A stretch of 52,157 nt of DNA from Strongylocentrotus pallidus (taxonomy: Eukaryota; Echinodermata; Echinoidea; Camarodonta; Strongylocentrotidae). The translations under genes were made by a program, and so were the position numbers. Shown here one piece after another: positions 31,700 to 42,469 of the stretch. The notes below the pieces were generated by a model. The model was not told where the DNA came from. It worked only from the letters and a program-made list of their open reading frames with translations, and searched no databases. The stretch covers positions 4,967,962-5,020,118 of the forward strand of contig JARBES010000124.1 of assembly GCA_030265145.1 (NCBI GenBank), written 5' to 3'. Positions within the stretch are counted from its first letter, which is position 1; every line of letters begins with the position of its first letter.

Positions 31700-34600
31700 C
31701 TACAAGGACAATAAAACATCTCCATGAACTCCATCTGTGCCACTAAATGAACTTCTACTGTGGGATTCTGGTTTAGTAGTATGCCTCATTGATAACTGGA
31801 GCATGTAATATCTTTCTAATCGCCATGACAACAGTGCATTTCTACCTTTACTACTCTGCTTTCTGACCCACCTTCTTGCTATGAAAAGGCAAGGCAGACA
31901 GATCTCTGGCAGAATCTGAACTGCAACACATTTCAAAAAGTCCATGAAAAGTAAGGAATGTCCGTAATACCAGCTGTTCTGCCCATCAAATGACAGACAG
32001 ATCTGGACTGCCAAGCTCTCATGGAGTCCTACCATTAATATTCTGCCATGCTTCTTATACTCTTGTTATCAGATGGGAGACCTATATCTAGAAGTATCTA
32101 AACAGCAGCATTCTCAACAATCACAATGGAACCAATGAATCTCTAGTTCTATTCACACAATGACCATACACTTTGGCAAAAGTGCAAAGGCCAATATGCT
32201 ATGCACACTAATTGATCTGTCTAAATATCATGTTACTACCAAGATTACTTTATGCTAAAAACTTGCAATCAAGGCTCCCTACTCATAATAAAATCCTTAA
32301 AAGAGCACTACTTGTAATTTACTAAACAGTATAAACTGATATAATAATTTTCATATCTCTGCTTACATAGCGCTTAATACATCGACAATGTCAGAGTTTC
32401 TAAGCACTTTACAGTTATTACCCCCATCATCGGATTCTGGCTTGCGTGCACACAATGTATGCACTTTCTCCACTCCCTGGGGAGCATTCCAGCAAGAGCT
32501 ACTAGGCTTAACTTGCTAAGCATACTACATTAGCTTTCACATCCTGCAAATGTTACTCTTACTTTCACTACACTGCCATTCTACTAACCTTCTCATTATC
32601 AAAGGGCATACAGATCTCGAGCAGTATCTGCATGGCAGCACTCTCCTGTGTGATGACCAGTGCAGCCTTGAGTTCCTCCCTCTCCAGCTGAGAGGGCAGG
32701 GCCGTGGGGCTGCTGGTGTCCGGTCTAGCCCGCGCCACGGTGGGGTTAGAGAGGATGTGAGAGGAGAGGTAAGCCCTGCAGGCTGCTAGGTAGGCTCTCA
32801 GGGTCTGCAATACCAGCTCCAGGACGGGCGGACATCTATTAAGGAAAGAACACGTGAATTGAAGATGAACACAGATGCTGTTGATATATACAAGCTATTT
32901 TTGCATACATAATGAGCCCCATGACCTTTGACCTCATAACCCCAAAATCTAATCAATTCATTGGCTCTGCAAAAAAAATACATGACCAAAGTGTGCCGGT
33001 AATCTATCGATCAGTTCTTGAGGTAACGTGATCACGAGACAAGACGTACAGACATATGGACAACCAGAAAACATGATGCTTCTTTGTAGCAGAGGTATAA
33101 AACTACCACACCATCTCTTCAACTTCCTATCTCCTGTCTAGTCTGCTTACCTGAATACCCGCAGATCACACCTGAGTACTATGAGGGGGTCAAGGGTCAA
33201 ATCTTCCTCACTGAATGGCGTCACTGGTGCGGTCTCGCCTAATGCGTTGACTGTCATCACATGTAATCTGTAGAATGGAATACACATCATTGATTGAGGT
33301 TAATATACACCTAGGAATATTTTGCTTATGAACACAAGATAAACAAAATACATATCGCAAAAAAAAAAAAAAAAAAAGATACAATGTAAACAGCGATGAT
33401 GACGATGAAGATGGTGGGGACAACGATGACGATGACAACAATAAGAGTAATAATAGTAATAATTATAATGATAATAACAATGGCAACAACAAAACACATT
33501 ATAATATATCTTTCCAAGTGCCACTAAGTAACACATGAAATAAGATCTTGCATGTCATTTATATAACTTTGAATTACAGCACATCATCAGTTTCTTTTTC
33601 AGGATATTCAATGCAAAGCAGAAATTGTTGAAATCACTTACTTTCTTGGCATGACAGTGTTGAGTTTGTGCCACAGACTGACCGCCATACTGGTTACCTT
33701 CCTAGGTACCTGTGGGTCAAGCAGTCCCAAGAGACTGGCCACAAGGGTGTCTGAATACTCCATCAGCTGAGGGTTGTCTCGGTCAAGAAGTGATTCCAGG
33801 ATAAGAACGGCCGGAGTGGGGTTGGTCAAGACCATAGACAAAGCTAGGAGGGAAGACAAAATTGTCAATTGTCAGTTCCATTCATTAAAATTATCGTACG
33901 TGCAAAAGTTAATATCTTTAAGCCTGTGCTAGATTAGCAAATTCCTACTTTATGTTTTAAGTACACAAAGCATCACTTCCTACTTGTCATCATATTTAAT
34001 TTCTCTATTAGCATTGAAATAATGATTTTTTTTTTTCATCCCTAGGACCACCTTCACTATCAGCATCATCATCAACATAATTATTATCATCACCGTCATC
34101 ATTGTTATCATTACCATCATCACTATCACCAACACCATCACAATCATCTTGATCACCATCATCATGTCATTGTCGTCATCATTATAATCATCATCATCAT
34201 CATCATCGGTGTGTTGGCTCAGTCAGTAGAGCGTCCGCCTCACAACCGGGAGGTTGTGGGTTCGAACCCGGCCGCGTCATTCCAAAAGACGTTAAAAGAC
34301 GGGAGTTGCTGCTGCGTTGTTTGGCGTTCAACAATAAGGGATAGAGCAACGTCGATCTGGCGCTGCTCAGTGGCTGCCGGGCTCACGATTAATTGGGCAA
34401 AAAGAATTTCCATTTTTTCGGTTTAACTTAATGAAATTTGGAGTGGACTTTAAAAGATTATTTTTATTAAAAGATTATTATTATCATCATCTCCATCATC
34501 ATTCATCACCATCAATCCTACCTTTCTTGAGTTCCTCCGGTGTACAATTCTCTCTCACCGCCCTCCTCCCACCAATCTTCCTCTTCCTCGTCCTCTGTCG

Positions 34601-37600
34601 TGTCCTCTCCTCGACCTCGTCCGCCAGCCACTCCTCCACCAGACACAGGTGTGGGTAGTGGGTCGACACGCAGCGTAGCAGGATGGGATAGAGGGCGCCG
34701 TACTCTGTCTGCTTGGTCTGGGCGTGTCGCACCAGGTACTTGATGGGCAGCTGGGAGATGAGTTGGCTGGAGTAGGTCAAAGGTCGTTCATTGATGATCA
34801 CTGGAGAAATGAAACGAACATCACAAAATTTACATTTCTCAGATGTAATTTGTGTGACATGTTTAATGTGCTGGGATGAAATAATGCTACAACCTATAGT
34901 CTGTTCTAGCTGTCACTTCAGAAAAATTGATGAAATAAATAGTTTGTAGTCTAAGTTCGGTCTCTGAAGTAAGCAGATACAAAAAAGAAAGAATAGAGAT
35001 GCTAAGATTCTCAAGACGAAGTCTGTATTTCGAGGGCTGAGAGTCAGTATATTGTATGAGGGAAAATTATTTTCCCTATAAAAATAGGGAAATGGATGTT
35101 TCAAATCGAGATATTGTTTGCAACATAACATGTGTATCAATTCACAAAAGCATGCATATAAATAATATATTGCCCAGAAGCAGGAAGGGTTTTGCACTCA
35201 CTGAGATGTTTCATATTATTCAGCACGCAGTCCTCATAGAGTAGCACATAGTAGAGCATGAGCAGCTGTGCCGTCATTCGCTCTTCCTCCCCAATCTCCG
35301 CCTTCTCGTCCACCTCCATGGCTTCCGACCCACTCACAAAGGACACAGCGGATGATTTAAAAACAGACAGGATCTCCCTCTCAGAGAGTGGAGCGTTCCG
35401 TAGGTGCTTGGAGCCTGACTGGGTAGGCATGACGACTGAGGTCACAAACACTTCAATGAGAGGGGGGAGCAGAGGGTGGAGGGGAGGGGTTGCATTGCAA
35501 ATCTGTCGGAACAGCCAATCCTTCGTACATGGAAAATAACAAATTAGAAGTAAGAAAGGATTAATAAAGCTATCCATATTCTTGGTTGTAATTGAATAAA
35601 TACATTCCATAGAGGGACTGCCCTAGTAAAATGTGTAAAGCAATACATCTAAGATACACAAAGTATGTGGATTTTTTTTCTTTGGAGATGAAGAGGAATT
35701 TTACAAAACTGCTGTACACTACAATACATAAGGAGAGCTCCTTGCAAGCTAAATAGTGAAGTTTCAAACTTTTGCTTGTCTATCACATGTCAAATATATA
35801 ATAATTTTCTTATCCTGCATTCCATTATTCTTTATTTCCGCTGATCTCTTTCTCTCATTACTTTACCTTATTCAAATTAACCAAGGGTAAACTTTGATGG
35901 TTGTATGCAAATGCTCTCGTGACAATTCGTCTCTAGTCAATTACCTAGACTAAAGGAATTATCAATTCTAACCCTCTAACACATATTATACCTAACCATA
36001 ACCATAACCCTAAACATAATGGAAAATAATGTGTTACCCTAACCAATGTCTTTGCCAAAATTAAATCCTGAAGCAATTATCACCAGAACATATGTTGGAG
36101 CATCTGAACTTTTGCCTACAAACTTACTTTGATTGGAATGTTGTGTTTGGTGAACGCTCTGCTCTTGAGTAGATGGAACACACAGTGCACCGGTAGGAAG
36201 CCTGTCGTCGAAGCACTTAGTTTGGGTGTGACGGCTACCGTTACAGCATGTGCTGCTGCAACCTATGTAAGCAAGCAGTAGGTCAAATCAAGGAGTTTAA
36301 TAGGGAAACCACATATCATGTACATTAGGGCCCTGTTTCATAAAACTAGTCATCAATATTAAACAAGTTAGAATAACTGTTATAAGCAACTGAAATTGTG
36401 GCATTTGAATGGGCGAGAGCAAATTTGTCATAGAAATTTAGCATTTGTTATTGATAACCGGTTTTATGAAACAGGGCCCAGAACCATTAGATATACTGAC
36501 CAATGAGAAAGCCTTACTGACCTTGGAGAAAAGGTTACTAGTAAGAAATGGTCACGCAAATTCATTTTGACATAAGCTGTCTAGAAGTGATCCTGTATAA
36601 TTTTTGTGTAATGAAATGGGAACAACTGTGCATCATCAGGGTTTGGAAGTATTTTGGGGATTATCATCTTTTTAGACATTACAACAAGAAATAAGGCTCA
36701 TATAGGGAAAACATAAACACTATACCTCAAACTTTGTATCCTGGAGAATATATATTTTAACATCTGGAGATTCTAGTCTTCAACTGACTTCATGGCTGCT
36801 CAAAAAGTTTGACCGAATTCAAAGAAATGCCAAGCTGTGTATTCAATCAATCTAGATCCTGGCTTTATCTTTGCAAGTACATTTGGTCTTGTACACTACA
36901 AGGGAGTGTTTTATGGGATGCCAGCACTATTCACAACACATATATAAAGATGCACATACCTGTTCTGTGAATATGTCTTGAATGAAGAGGAGCCTCATCT
37001 TGGCAAGGGAGTTGGTTCTCATGGCAATCTAAGAGAGAAATACAGAACAAAAATTAAATTATTAATTATTATAGTCTTTGCTGTGGGGCTCTGTTCGGTG
37101 AATATATTTTGAATAATAAAAGAGTGTCCAATATTCAAGGGAGTATATGTGCATGGTGCTTATCCCATTCCAATTTCATTGTAATATTAATCCATACTTC
37201 CCTAAGACTCATATTTATCTCAATCAAACTAATAATACTTGAACAGTCAGAATATCACATATGACCAATAATAATGTTGTTTCTTTTTAACAACTAGTTT
37301 TGTGAAGTAACCTATGACAGAGTATTCAGGAATTTTTGTCTAAACTAGGTTTTCGTTTAAGAACAATGTGGCAAAATAGATCTCTTTTGAATGGCACATA
37401 AAGAGTCAAGCATTAACTGAGGTAAAATGTGTACTTGTACTAAAATATTACAAACTCACTGGCTATATGGATAACATAGAATTTTATAGCACTGAAAAGA
37501 TAAGAGTGAAAAGATAACACTCAAACGTTTGTACCTTCATTCCAAGAGTGGTGCACACTAAATCAACGATAGCCTGCATCTGATTCGCATGGAAGTGAAT

Positions 37601-40471
37601 GGCCATCAGAAGCAACATTTCACTGAAGGAAGCGCTTACACCACTCTCCCTGAAAAACAAGCACAGATTATACAGGGATGTTAAGTATAAAATGTTGCAA
37701 AACTTCCTTTCTTTATCACAAAAATGTCCACTACCTATTCCTCTCCTGCCTTGTAAGAAAGACTGTAATATAGTAAATACAGTACATTCTACCAGGTCTG
37801 TAAGTATGAGCCATTCCAAGGTTCACATTTGAATAAGACTTAACAATCCTGGAGCATGACTACTGTTGTTTTTTAATAATTATTTATTTGCCAGCCAGAC
37901 TCAGCCAGTTAAGCTGCAGAGCTGATATTTGAGAAGCTACATTAGAGTCACAACACCTGTCTAACAGAGTAATTACTGTTAAAACTAGATACGTTTGCAG
38001 CAAGAAATATTCATGAATTCCAAAATCCAATATTGACATTCAATTAATGAGTGGCATGCAACACATCAAATCTGGACCACTCAAAGAATCTGGGAAAGTT
38101 TGGGTTTTTCATTGGGCACATTCTCATACAGATCATGAATGAACAGTGAGGCAGTGGAAATGTGATCTACTTACGTCTCAAATCTGGGTCCTTCCTTTAC
38201 CAACCAATTAATCCACTGTGTCACTATCTTCTCATCATCAACACTGTAGTAAGACAAACAACATTCAAGAAATCTGTGAAAGCAGTTTTACGAAAATGAA
38301 ATTAATGTTCTCACTGTAATCTAATGTATGTATTATCCTGTTGGTTATCGCGAGGTATATTTAGAGGATTGAAATCTGTCTTTTTCATTATATTTACACC
38401 CAAACCATGTGCACTAAACCCCTTATCTTTAGTATTCCATACAAATCTAGTTTCAGTCTATCTAACTAGTAAGGTCTGACAAGAAAGTGCAGTAATCTCT
38501 AACTTTATTATCATATTTCTAGAAATAGTAGAAAGTGAAAAATAAATATTGCAAGTTATATCAATGCAATTGCAAATGTACAATTATACAACACTTCTCA
38601 ATTAGGCCAACATACACAGGGGTAGAATGGAACAACCCACATCTGGCTAAAAGACCATTCACACACTCTTATTGGGAAGTATATGAATAGAGGAACATAT
38701 GGCTGATACAATGAGCAAGTTGCCTCCCTACCTGACTAAGAATGGACAAGCAAGTAGCATACAGAGACCCATGGAGATGAACCTAATACCCGCTGCTGTT
38801 GGAGGAGGGTGGCTGGTCAGAAGACGTAATAGCTGCTTGGTTTCTATCTCACTGAACCTAGGATAAAAAAAGAGAGGAAAAAGAAATTGATAAAAATCAT
38901 CAATTGTTTGTTTTAACTGATTGTTATAAAAGCAAAAATGTTCTTTTTAAGCCAACTGCACAGTCTATGATCTGACTGCAATCTGATTTTAGATGATGTT
39001 TAACCTGTTGTAGAGACTATCGTTTTCCAATAACATGCATATAACATAGGCTTGAAGCAGACTGTTCAATTCTTTAAAAAGTCCGAGCACTGTTTTGTAC
39101 ATTTTTAAAATGAATTTTCAAAAGGTAAAGTTCTGAAAATGAATGGACAAATTTTCCATGCATCATCAGGCATCAAGAAAAAGAATACTGCAAAAAGAAA
39201 GAAAGAGCCATAAAATAGGATGGTGGGATTAAAATGGGCGACTTGTCTTTTTCAACATTTTGAATTACAATTACACAATGACATGATATCTACCGGTACT
39301 TCTTTATTCACGCTCATTAATTGTATGGTTATTTCTTTAGAAACAATTTTTAAGAACTACAACAATAATACACATAATTTGAAATCTGGGGCCTGTTTCA
39401 CAAAACTTGTCATCGGTGACAAATGACAGTATTTGTTATAAGCTACTGAAATCCTTGCTTCTGATTGGTTATCAGCAGATTTGTCACTGATTTTTGTCAT
39501 TTGTCATTGGAAAAAGGCTTTGTGAAATGGGTCCCAGGTGGTAAGATTCTTCTGAGGCCTTATTTGCTTACTTCATGCCTGCAATCCCCTTGAGTGCACA
39601 GTAGAGCCTCATGAATGCGCTGGCCTGTACTACATTCCTGGCGGGGAGGTCCCTAAAGTGCTCCTTGGACGGAGTGATGGATTTGAGCTCTTGAAGAAGG
39701 TGATCCCTGAGGCATTGCAACATTGTGTTCTCTTGCTTCAACTAGAATATGTAAGATATGCAAATTATTGTTAATCGTTTCGCCAGTACCACTTTCCAGG
39801 AGGTGGGGTACGAAAAGATATGCTTGGAGGGAAAAAAGCATGAGGATACATGAGACTTAAAGGGAGAGACAAGTAAAAAACAGGAATGAAACAAAACATA
39901 ATACAAACATTGTTGAGAATATAAGAGAAATATGTTACTTGAAAAATGGTTGAGGAGAGACATGACTAAGAATATGATAGACAGCGAACAGAAGTATGAT
40001 GGAAAGATGGATTTTGGAAAGGTAGAGATAGGGAAAGAAAAACAACAGAAATTCAATAAAAGACAAGGATAAAGAGGTATGATGCAAATATGAATTCCAC
40101 TTAAAACCCGTCTGTACAAGTTTGGCCGGGAGGGATTAGACCACCCAGCGTGGTCACTGACAGGTGGTTATCTCATCAAATCAGCTCTCAATTAACATAA
40201 GAAAAAGAGGATTGTAGGGGACCAACAGGCATTGTTTTCTATAAAGAGGGAGCAAGCAGCTACAAGTAGTACAGAGGGGCTTTGAATATAAACTGACCTT
40301 CTGACTGGAGCGTACAAACTGAGCAAACCAGTTGCGTACCGTAGAGCTGCTCCCCAGAAGGAGGCCACTCAAGAAGCTCACCATGTCCCCTTGGCCCCCA
40401 GCAGCTTTACTCCTCACTGCATGGTCTAAGGATAGAGCTACAGCTAGACCAGGTAGACGACATTGCTCAAC
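28951..40471 (-). CDS. INTS2: INTS2, Integrator complex subunit 2, contig 2 copy (3' complete, 5' incomplete)
   Basis: Seventeen - strand exons read as one frame of 2682 bases including the TGA at 28953-28951 (893 residues). The sequence tracks human INTS2, for example SGLLLG...VRNWFAQF, RLYCALKGIAGMKF, GIRFISMGLCMLLA, SGVSASFSEMLLLMA, MHICLDFIPELLAQP and YALPKSLSVARLAINVM. INTS2 is a long helical-repeat protein of the Integrator backbone (with INTS1 and INTS7), which cleaves snRNA 3' ends and terminates paused RNA polymerase II. I see no signal peptide, membrane segment or catalytic motif, as expected. The 5' exons are missing because the contig ends at 40818; they occur in contig 3. Exon lists are in the entries below. 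Confidence 0.95.
31132..31308. mobile_element. Tc1/mariner-like MITE, TACAGTCAAACCTG ends, copy 1
   Basis: Starts TACAGTCAAACCTG and ends CAGGTTTCACTGTA, with internal CTGTCTACAAAGACCAC blocks. The TA ends suggest a TA target, typical of Tc1/mariner/pogo derivatives. It lies in the INTS2 intron between the exons at 30901 and 31589. Confidence 0.8.
31785..32125 (-). pseudogene. Decayed array of partial INTS2 exon copies (donor side)
   Basis: Three clear and one weak copy of the end of the exon at 32589-32835 plus its donor and some intron lie in the next intron: weak near 31785-31840, then about 31855-31930, 31970-32030 and 32040-32120. Each retains parts of the order CTGCC.TTCT, ACCTTCT, ATCAAA.GGCA, ACAGATCT, GCAG.ATCTG, CATGGCAGCA. 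Spacing is about 85-100 bases. None is coding. Confidence 0.65.
32395..32535 (-). mobile_element. SINE body fragment in INTS2 intron
   Basis: In reverse orientation it carries TTACCCCCATCATCGGATTC, CACACAATGTATGCACTTTC and CTCCCTGGGGAGCATTCC, the same blocks as 26105-26345. No tRNA head is attached. Confidence 0.6.
32589..33843 (-). CDS. INTS2: INTS2 central exons, contig 2 copy
   Basis: In transcription order: 33843-33642 (LSMVLTNPTPAVLILESLLD through LWHKLNTVMPRK), 33267-33151 (LHVMTVNALGETAPV, LDPLIVLRCDLRVF), 32835-32589 (CPPVLELVLQTLRAYLAACR, AYLSSH, then LEREELKAALVITQESAAMQ and ILLEICMPFDNEK). Human counterparts are LWMVLNTVMPRRLWVMTVNA, DPLIVLRCDQRVHRCPPLMD and AYLSAHL. The 247-base exon's 3' end and donor have decayed copies in the next intron (31780-32125). 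The 202- and 117-base exons recur intact in contig 3, and the 247-base exon is cut there by the gap. Confidence 0.93.
32890..33110. repeat. Dispersed repeat shared by both INTS2 alleles
   Basis: Contains GAGCCCCATGACCTTTG, CAGTTCTTGAGGTAACGTGA and GACGTACAGACATATGGACA, then GTAGCAGAGGTATAAAAC. The allele at about 41050-41290 has GGACAGACGGACAACCCGAA at the matching place. I recognise this type as a common dispersed repeat of marine invertebrates but cannot name the family. Confidence 0.5.
34045..34207. repeat. ATC/CAT-type microsatellite, contig 2 allele
   Basis: Interrupted CAT/ATC triplets fill the intron next to the INTS2 exon at 34522. The other allele (42220-42474) is longer and purer. 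Long open frames of His, Asp or Met here are artefacts of the triplets. Confidence 0.85.
34208..34424 (+). mobile_element. tRNA-headed SINE family 3 inside the microsatellite, contig 2 only
   Basis: The head has TTGGCTCAGTCAGTAGAGCG (A box), GTCCGCCTCACAACCGGGAG (a Val-CAC-like anticodon region) and GGTTCGAACCCGG (B box). The body (GCGCTGCTCAGTGGCTGCCG) ends near TTTTTTCGG. The T stem has mismatches, so it is not a tRNA gene. The contig 3 allele has microsatellite only. Confidence 0.8.
34522..36262 (-). CDS. INTS2: INTS2 middle exons, contig 2 copy
   Basis: In transcription order: 36262-36128 (VAAAHAVTVAVTPKLSASTT, GFLPVHCVFHLLKSRAFTKH, NIPIK), 35520-35202 (DWLFRQICNATPPLHPLLPP through TAQLLMLYYVLLYEDCVLNN), 34800-34522 (SQLISQLPIKYLVRHAQTKQ, LYPILLRCVSTHYPHLCLVE). 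The human parallels FLPIHCIYQLLRSRSFTKH, DWIYRQLCETSTPLHPQLLP and IPIKFLIRQAQ are clear. The 34522 exon ends in a basic, variable segment (RQRTRKRKIGGRRAVREN); contig 3 has VVREN instead. The following intron carries a long CAT-type microsatellite and, only in this copy, a SINE. Confidence 0.93.
36328..36479. mobile_element. Palindromic MITE with perfect 19-bp ends, contig 2 only
   Basis: Left end GGGCCCTGTTTCATAAAAC and right end GTTTTATGAAACAGGGCCC are exact inverted complements (36328-36346 and 36461-36479). The 152-bp element is absent from the matching contig 3 site (about 44370). It is related by its ends to 7851-7996 and 39388-39535. Perfect ends suggest recent insertion. Confidence 0.88.
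36960..40471 (-). CDS. INTS2: INTS2 exons towards the N-terminal half, contig 2 copy
   Basis: In transcription order: 40471-40298 (VEQCRLPGLAVALSLDHAV, MVSFLSGLLLG), 39741-39572 (LKQENTMLQCLRDHLLQELK to RLYCALKGIAGM), 38857-38732 (FSEIETKQLLRLLTSHPPPT), 38243-38175 (VDDEKIVTQWINWLVKEGPR), 37649-37535 (ESGVSASFSEMLLLMAIHFH), 37028-36960 (IAMRTNSLAKMRLLFIQDIF). Each exon pairs with one of identical length in contig 3. The first exon in this list is followed (at higher coordinates, so upstream in the gene) by two near-identical copies of its 5' 94 bases with intact acceptor sites. These copies carry an in-frame TGA and no donor, so I do not count them as coding. Confidence 0.93.
39388..39535. 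mobile_element. Palindromic MITE, GGGCC..TTTCA family, copy 3
   Basis: Starts GGGGCCTGTTTCACAAAAC and ends TTTGTGAAATGGGTCCC, with internal ATGACAGTATTTGTTATAAG and CTTCTGATTGGTTATCAGCA. It is the reverse-oriented relative of 7851-7996. The contig 3 intron (47690-47815) does not have it. Confidence 0.75.
40101..40285. mobile_element. MITE with TTAAAGCCC-type ends, copy 2, contig 2 only
   Basis: Begins TTAAAACCCGTCTGTAC and ends AGAGGGGCTTTGA. It shares GGTGGTTATCTCATCAAATC and TTAACATAAGAAAAAGAGG with 9533-9728 and 45631-45828. It sits 13 bases beyond the donor of the INTS2 exon ending at 40298. The other allele has unrelated sequence here. Confidence 0.75.
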
Positions 40472-40504
40472 CTGAAACAACAAACATGAAGACAATGTTA
40501 TCAT

Positions 40505-40740
40505 CTTTGAACCATGTCACCCTGACCCCCTGCAGCTTTACTCCTCACTGCGTGGTCCAAGGATAGAGCTACAGCTAGACCCGGTAGACGACATTGCTCA
40601 ACCTAAAACAATAAACATGAAAGACCATGTTATCATCTTTGAACCATGTCATCCTGACCCCCTGCAGCCTTACTCCTCACTGCATGGTCTAAGGATAGAG
40701 CTACAGCTAGACCTGGTAGACGACATTGCTCAACCTAAAA
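40505..40740 (-). pseudogene. Two near-identical partial copies of the INTS2 VEQCRL exon
   Basis: Copies at about 40510-40601 and 40641-40733 repeat the first 94 bases of the exon at 40298-40471 and its acceptor (TTTTAG then GTTGAGC), with a period of 131-132 bases. Each reads VEQCRLPGLAVALSLDHAVR to GQGDMV; the nearer one then ends QR and stop. No donor follows. They differ from the exon by only a few bases. Confidence 0.85.
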
Positions 40741-40744
40741 CAAC

Positions 40745-40818
40745 AACAAGGGAAACGCTCTCGGCGGTCTCGCCTGCATAACGCAATTCAATATGATAAA
40801 CCAGAACGTCAATGACGT
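40745..40818. repeat. Repeat edge at the contig 2 end
   Basis: The exon-copy array is abruptly replaced by GGGAAACGCTCTCGGCGGTC and TCGCCTGCATAACGCAATTC before the gap. Contig 3 has nothing like it at the matching place, so it is probably the start of an insertion that stopped assembly. Confidence 0.45.
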
Positions 40819-40918
40819 NNNNNNNNNNNNNNNNNNNNNNNNNNNNNNNNNNNNNNNNNNNNNNNNNNNNNNNNNNNNNNNNNNNNNNNNNNNNNNNNNN
40901 NNNNNNNNNNNNNNNNNN
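40819..40918. other. Assembly gap of exactly 100 N joining two overlapping contigs
   Basis: A second run of exactly 100 N. Left of it is the intron upstream of the INTS2 VEQCRL exon; right of it is the middle of the INTS2 CPPVLELV exon, already seen at 32589-32835. The join steps back about 8 kb within INTS2, mirroring the first gap. Confidence 0.98.
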
Positions 40919-42424
40919 GGTTGGAGAGGATGTGTGAGGAGAGGTACGCCCTGCATGCTGCTAGGTAGGCTCTCAGGGTCTGCAACACAAGCTCTAGGAC
41001 GGGCGGACATCTGTGAAGGAAGGAACACGTGAAGTGAAGATGAACACAGATGCTGTTGATATATACAAGCTATTTTTGCATACATAATGAGCCCCATGAC
41101 CTTTGTTCTCATAACCCCCAAATCTAATCAATTCATTGGCTCTGCAAAAAAAATACATGACCCAAGTGTGCCGGTAATCTATCGATCAGTTCTTGAGGTA
41201 ACGCGATCACGAGAACGGGACGTACGGACAGACGGACAACCCGAAAACATGATGGCTCCAGCTTCTTTGTAACAGAGGTATAAAACTACCGGTACCACAC
41301 CATCTCTTCAACTTCACATCTCCTGTCTATTCTGCTTACCTGAATACCCGTAGGTCACACCTTAGTACTATGAGGGGGTCAAGGGTCAAATCTTCCTCAC
41401 TGAATGGCGTCACTGGTGCGGTCTCGCCTAATGCATTGACCGTCATCACATGTAACCTGTAGAATAGAATACACATCATTAATTGAGGTAATTATACACC
41501 TGTTAATGTTTTGCTTATGTTCAAAGATATACAAATATTTATCAACAAAGAAAGAAAAAAAGAAGCAACAATGAAGACAATGAAGATGGCGAGGACAACG
41601 GTGACGATGACAACAAAAAGAATGTATAATAACTATAATTATAATGATAATAACCATGGCAACAACTATACACATTTATAATATATCTTTCCAGGTGCTA
41701 CTAAGGTACACATAAAATAAGATCTTGCATGTCATATATAAAACTTTGAATACAGCACATCATCAGTTCTTTTTTCGGGATATTCAATGAACAGTAGGAA
41801 TTGTTGGAATCACTCACTTTCTTGGCATGACAGTGTTGAGTTTGTGCCACAGACTGACCGCCATACTGGTCACCTTCCTGGGTACCTGTGGGTCAAGCAG
41901 TCCTAAGAGACTGGCCACAAGAGTGTCTGAATACTCCATCAGCTGAGGGTTGTCTCGGTCAAGAAGTGATTCCAGGATAAGAACGGCCGGAGTGGGGTTG
42001 GTCAAGACCATAGACAAAGCTAGGAGGGAAGACAAATTTTTAAATTGTCAGTTCCATTCATTAAAACCATTGTACGTGCATAATTTAATATCTTTAGGCT
42101 TGTGCTAGATTAACAAATTCCTACTTTTACGTTGTAAATACAACAACGCATTATTTCCTACTTTTTTCTATTATCATTGAAATAATTTTTTTTTATTTCA
42201 TCACTAATACCCACTTCATCCTCTTCATAATCATCACCTCCATCATCATCATGTCATTGTCAGCTTATCATTACCATCATCACCACCACCATCACAATCA
42301 TCACCACCGTCATCAACACCATCATCACTGTCACCAACACCATCATGACTGTCACCAACACCATCACAATCATCATGACCATGACCATCACCAACACCAT
42401 CACAATCATCATCACCATCTTCAT

Positions 42425-42469
<45 letters not shown>

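Noticed and set aside
33208-33536. Overlapping - strand frames with Tyr, Ile and Phe runs
   Set aside because: They read through an A-run and an ATA/GATGAT-rich intron; only 33151-33267 within them is an INTS2 exon.
34208-34280. A functional tRNA-Val gene
   Set aside because: It has A and B boxes, but the T stem is mismatched and a SINE body follows directly.
40505-40740. A CRISPR-like direct repeat array
   Set aside because: The repeats are 94-bp exon pieces with 37-bp intron spacers in an animal gene.
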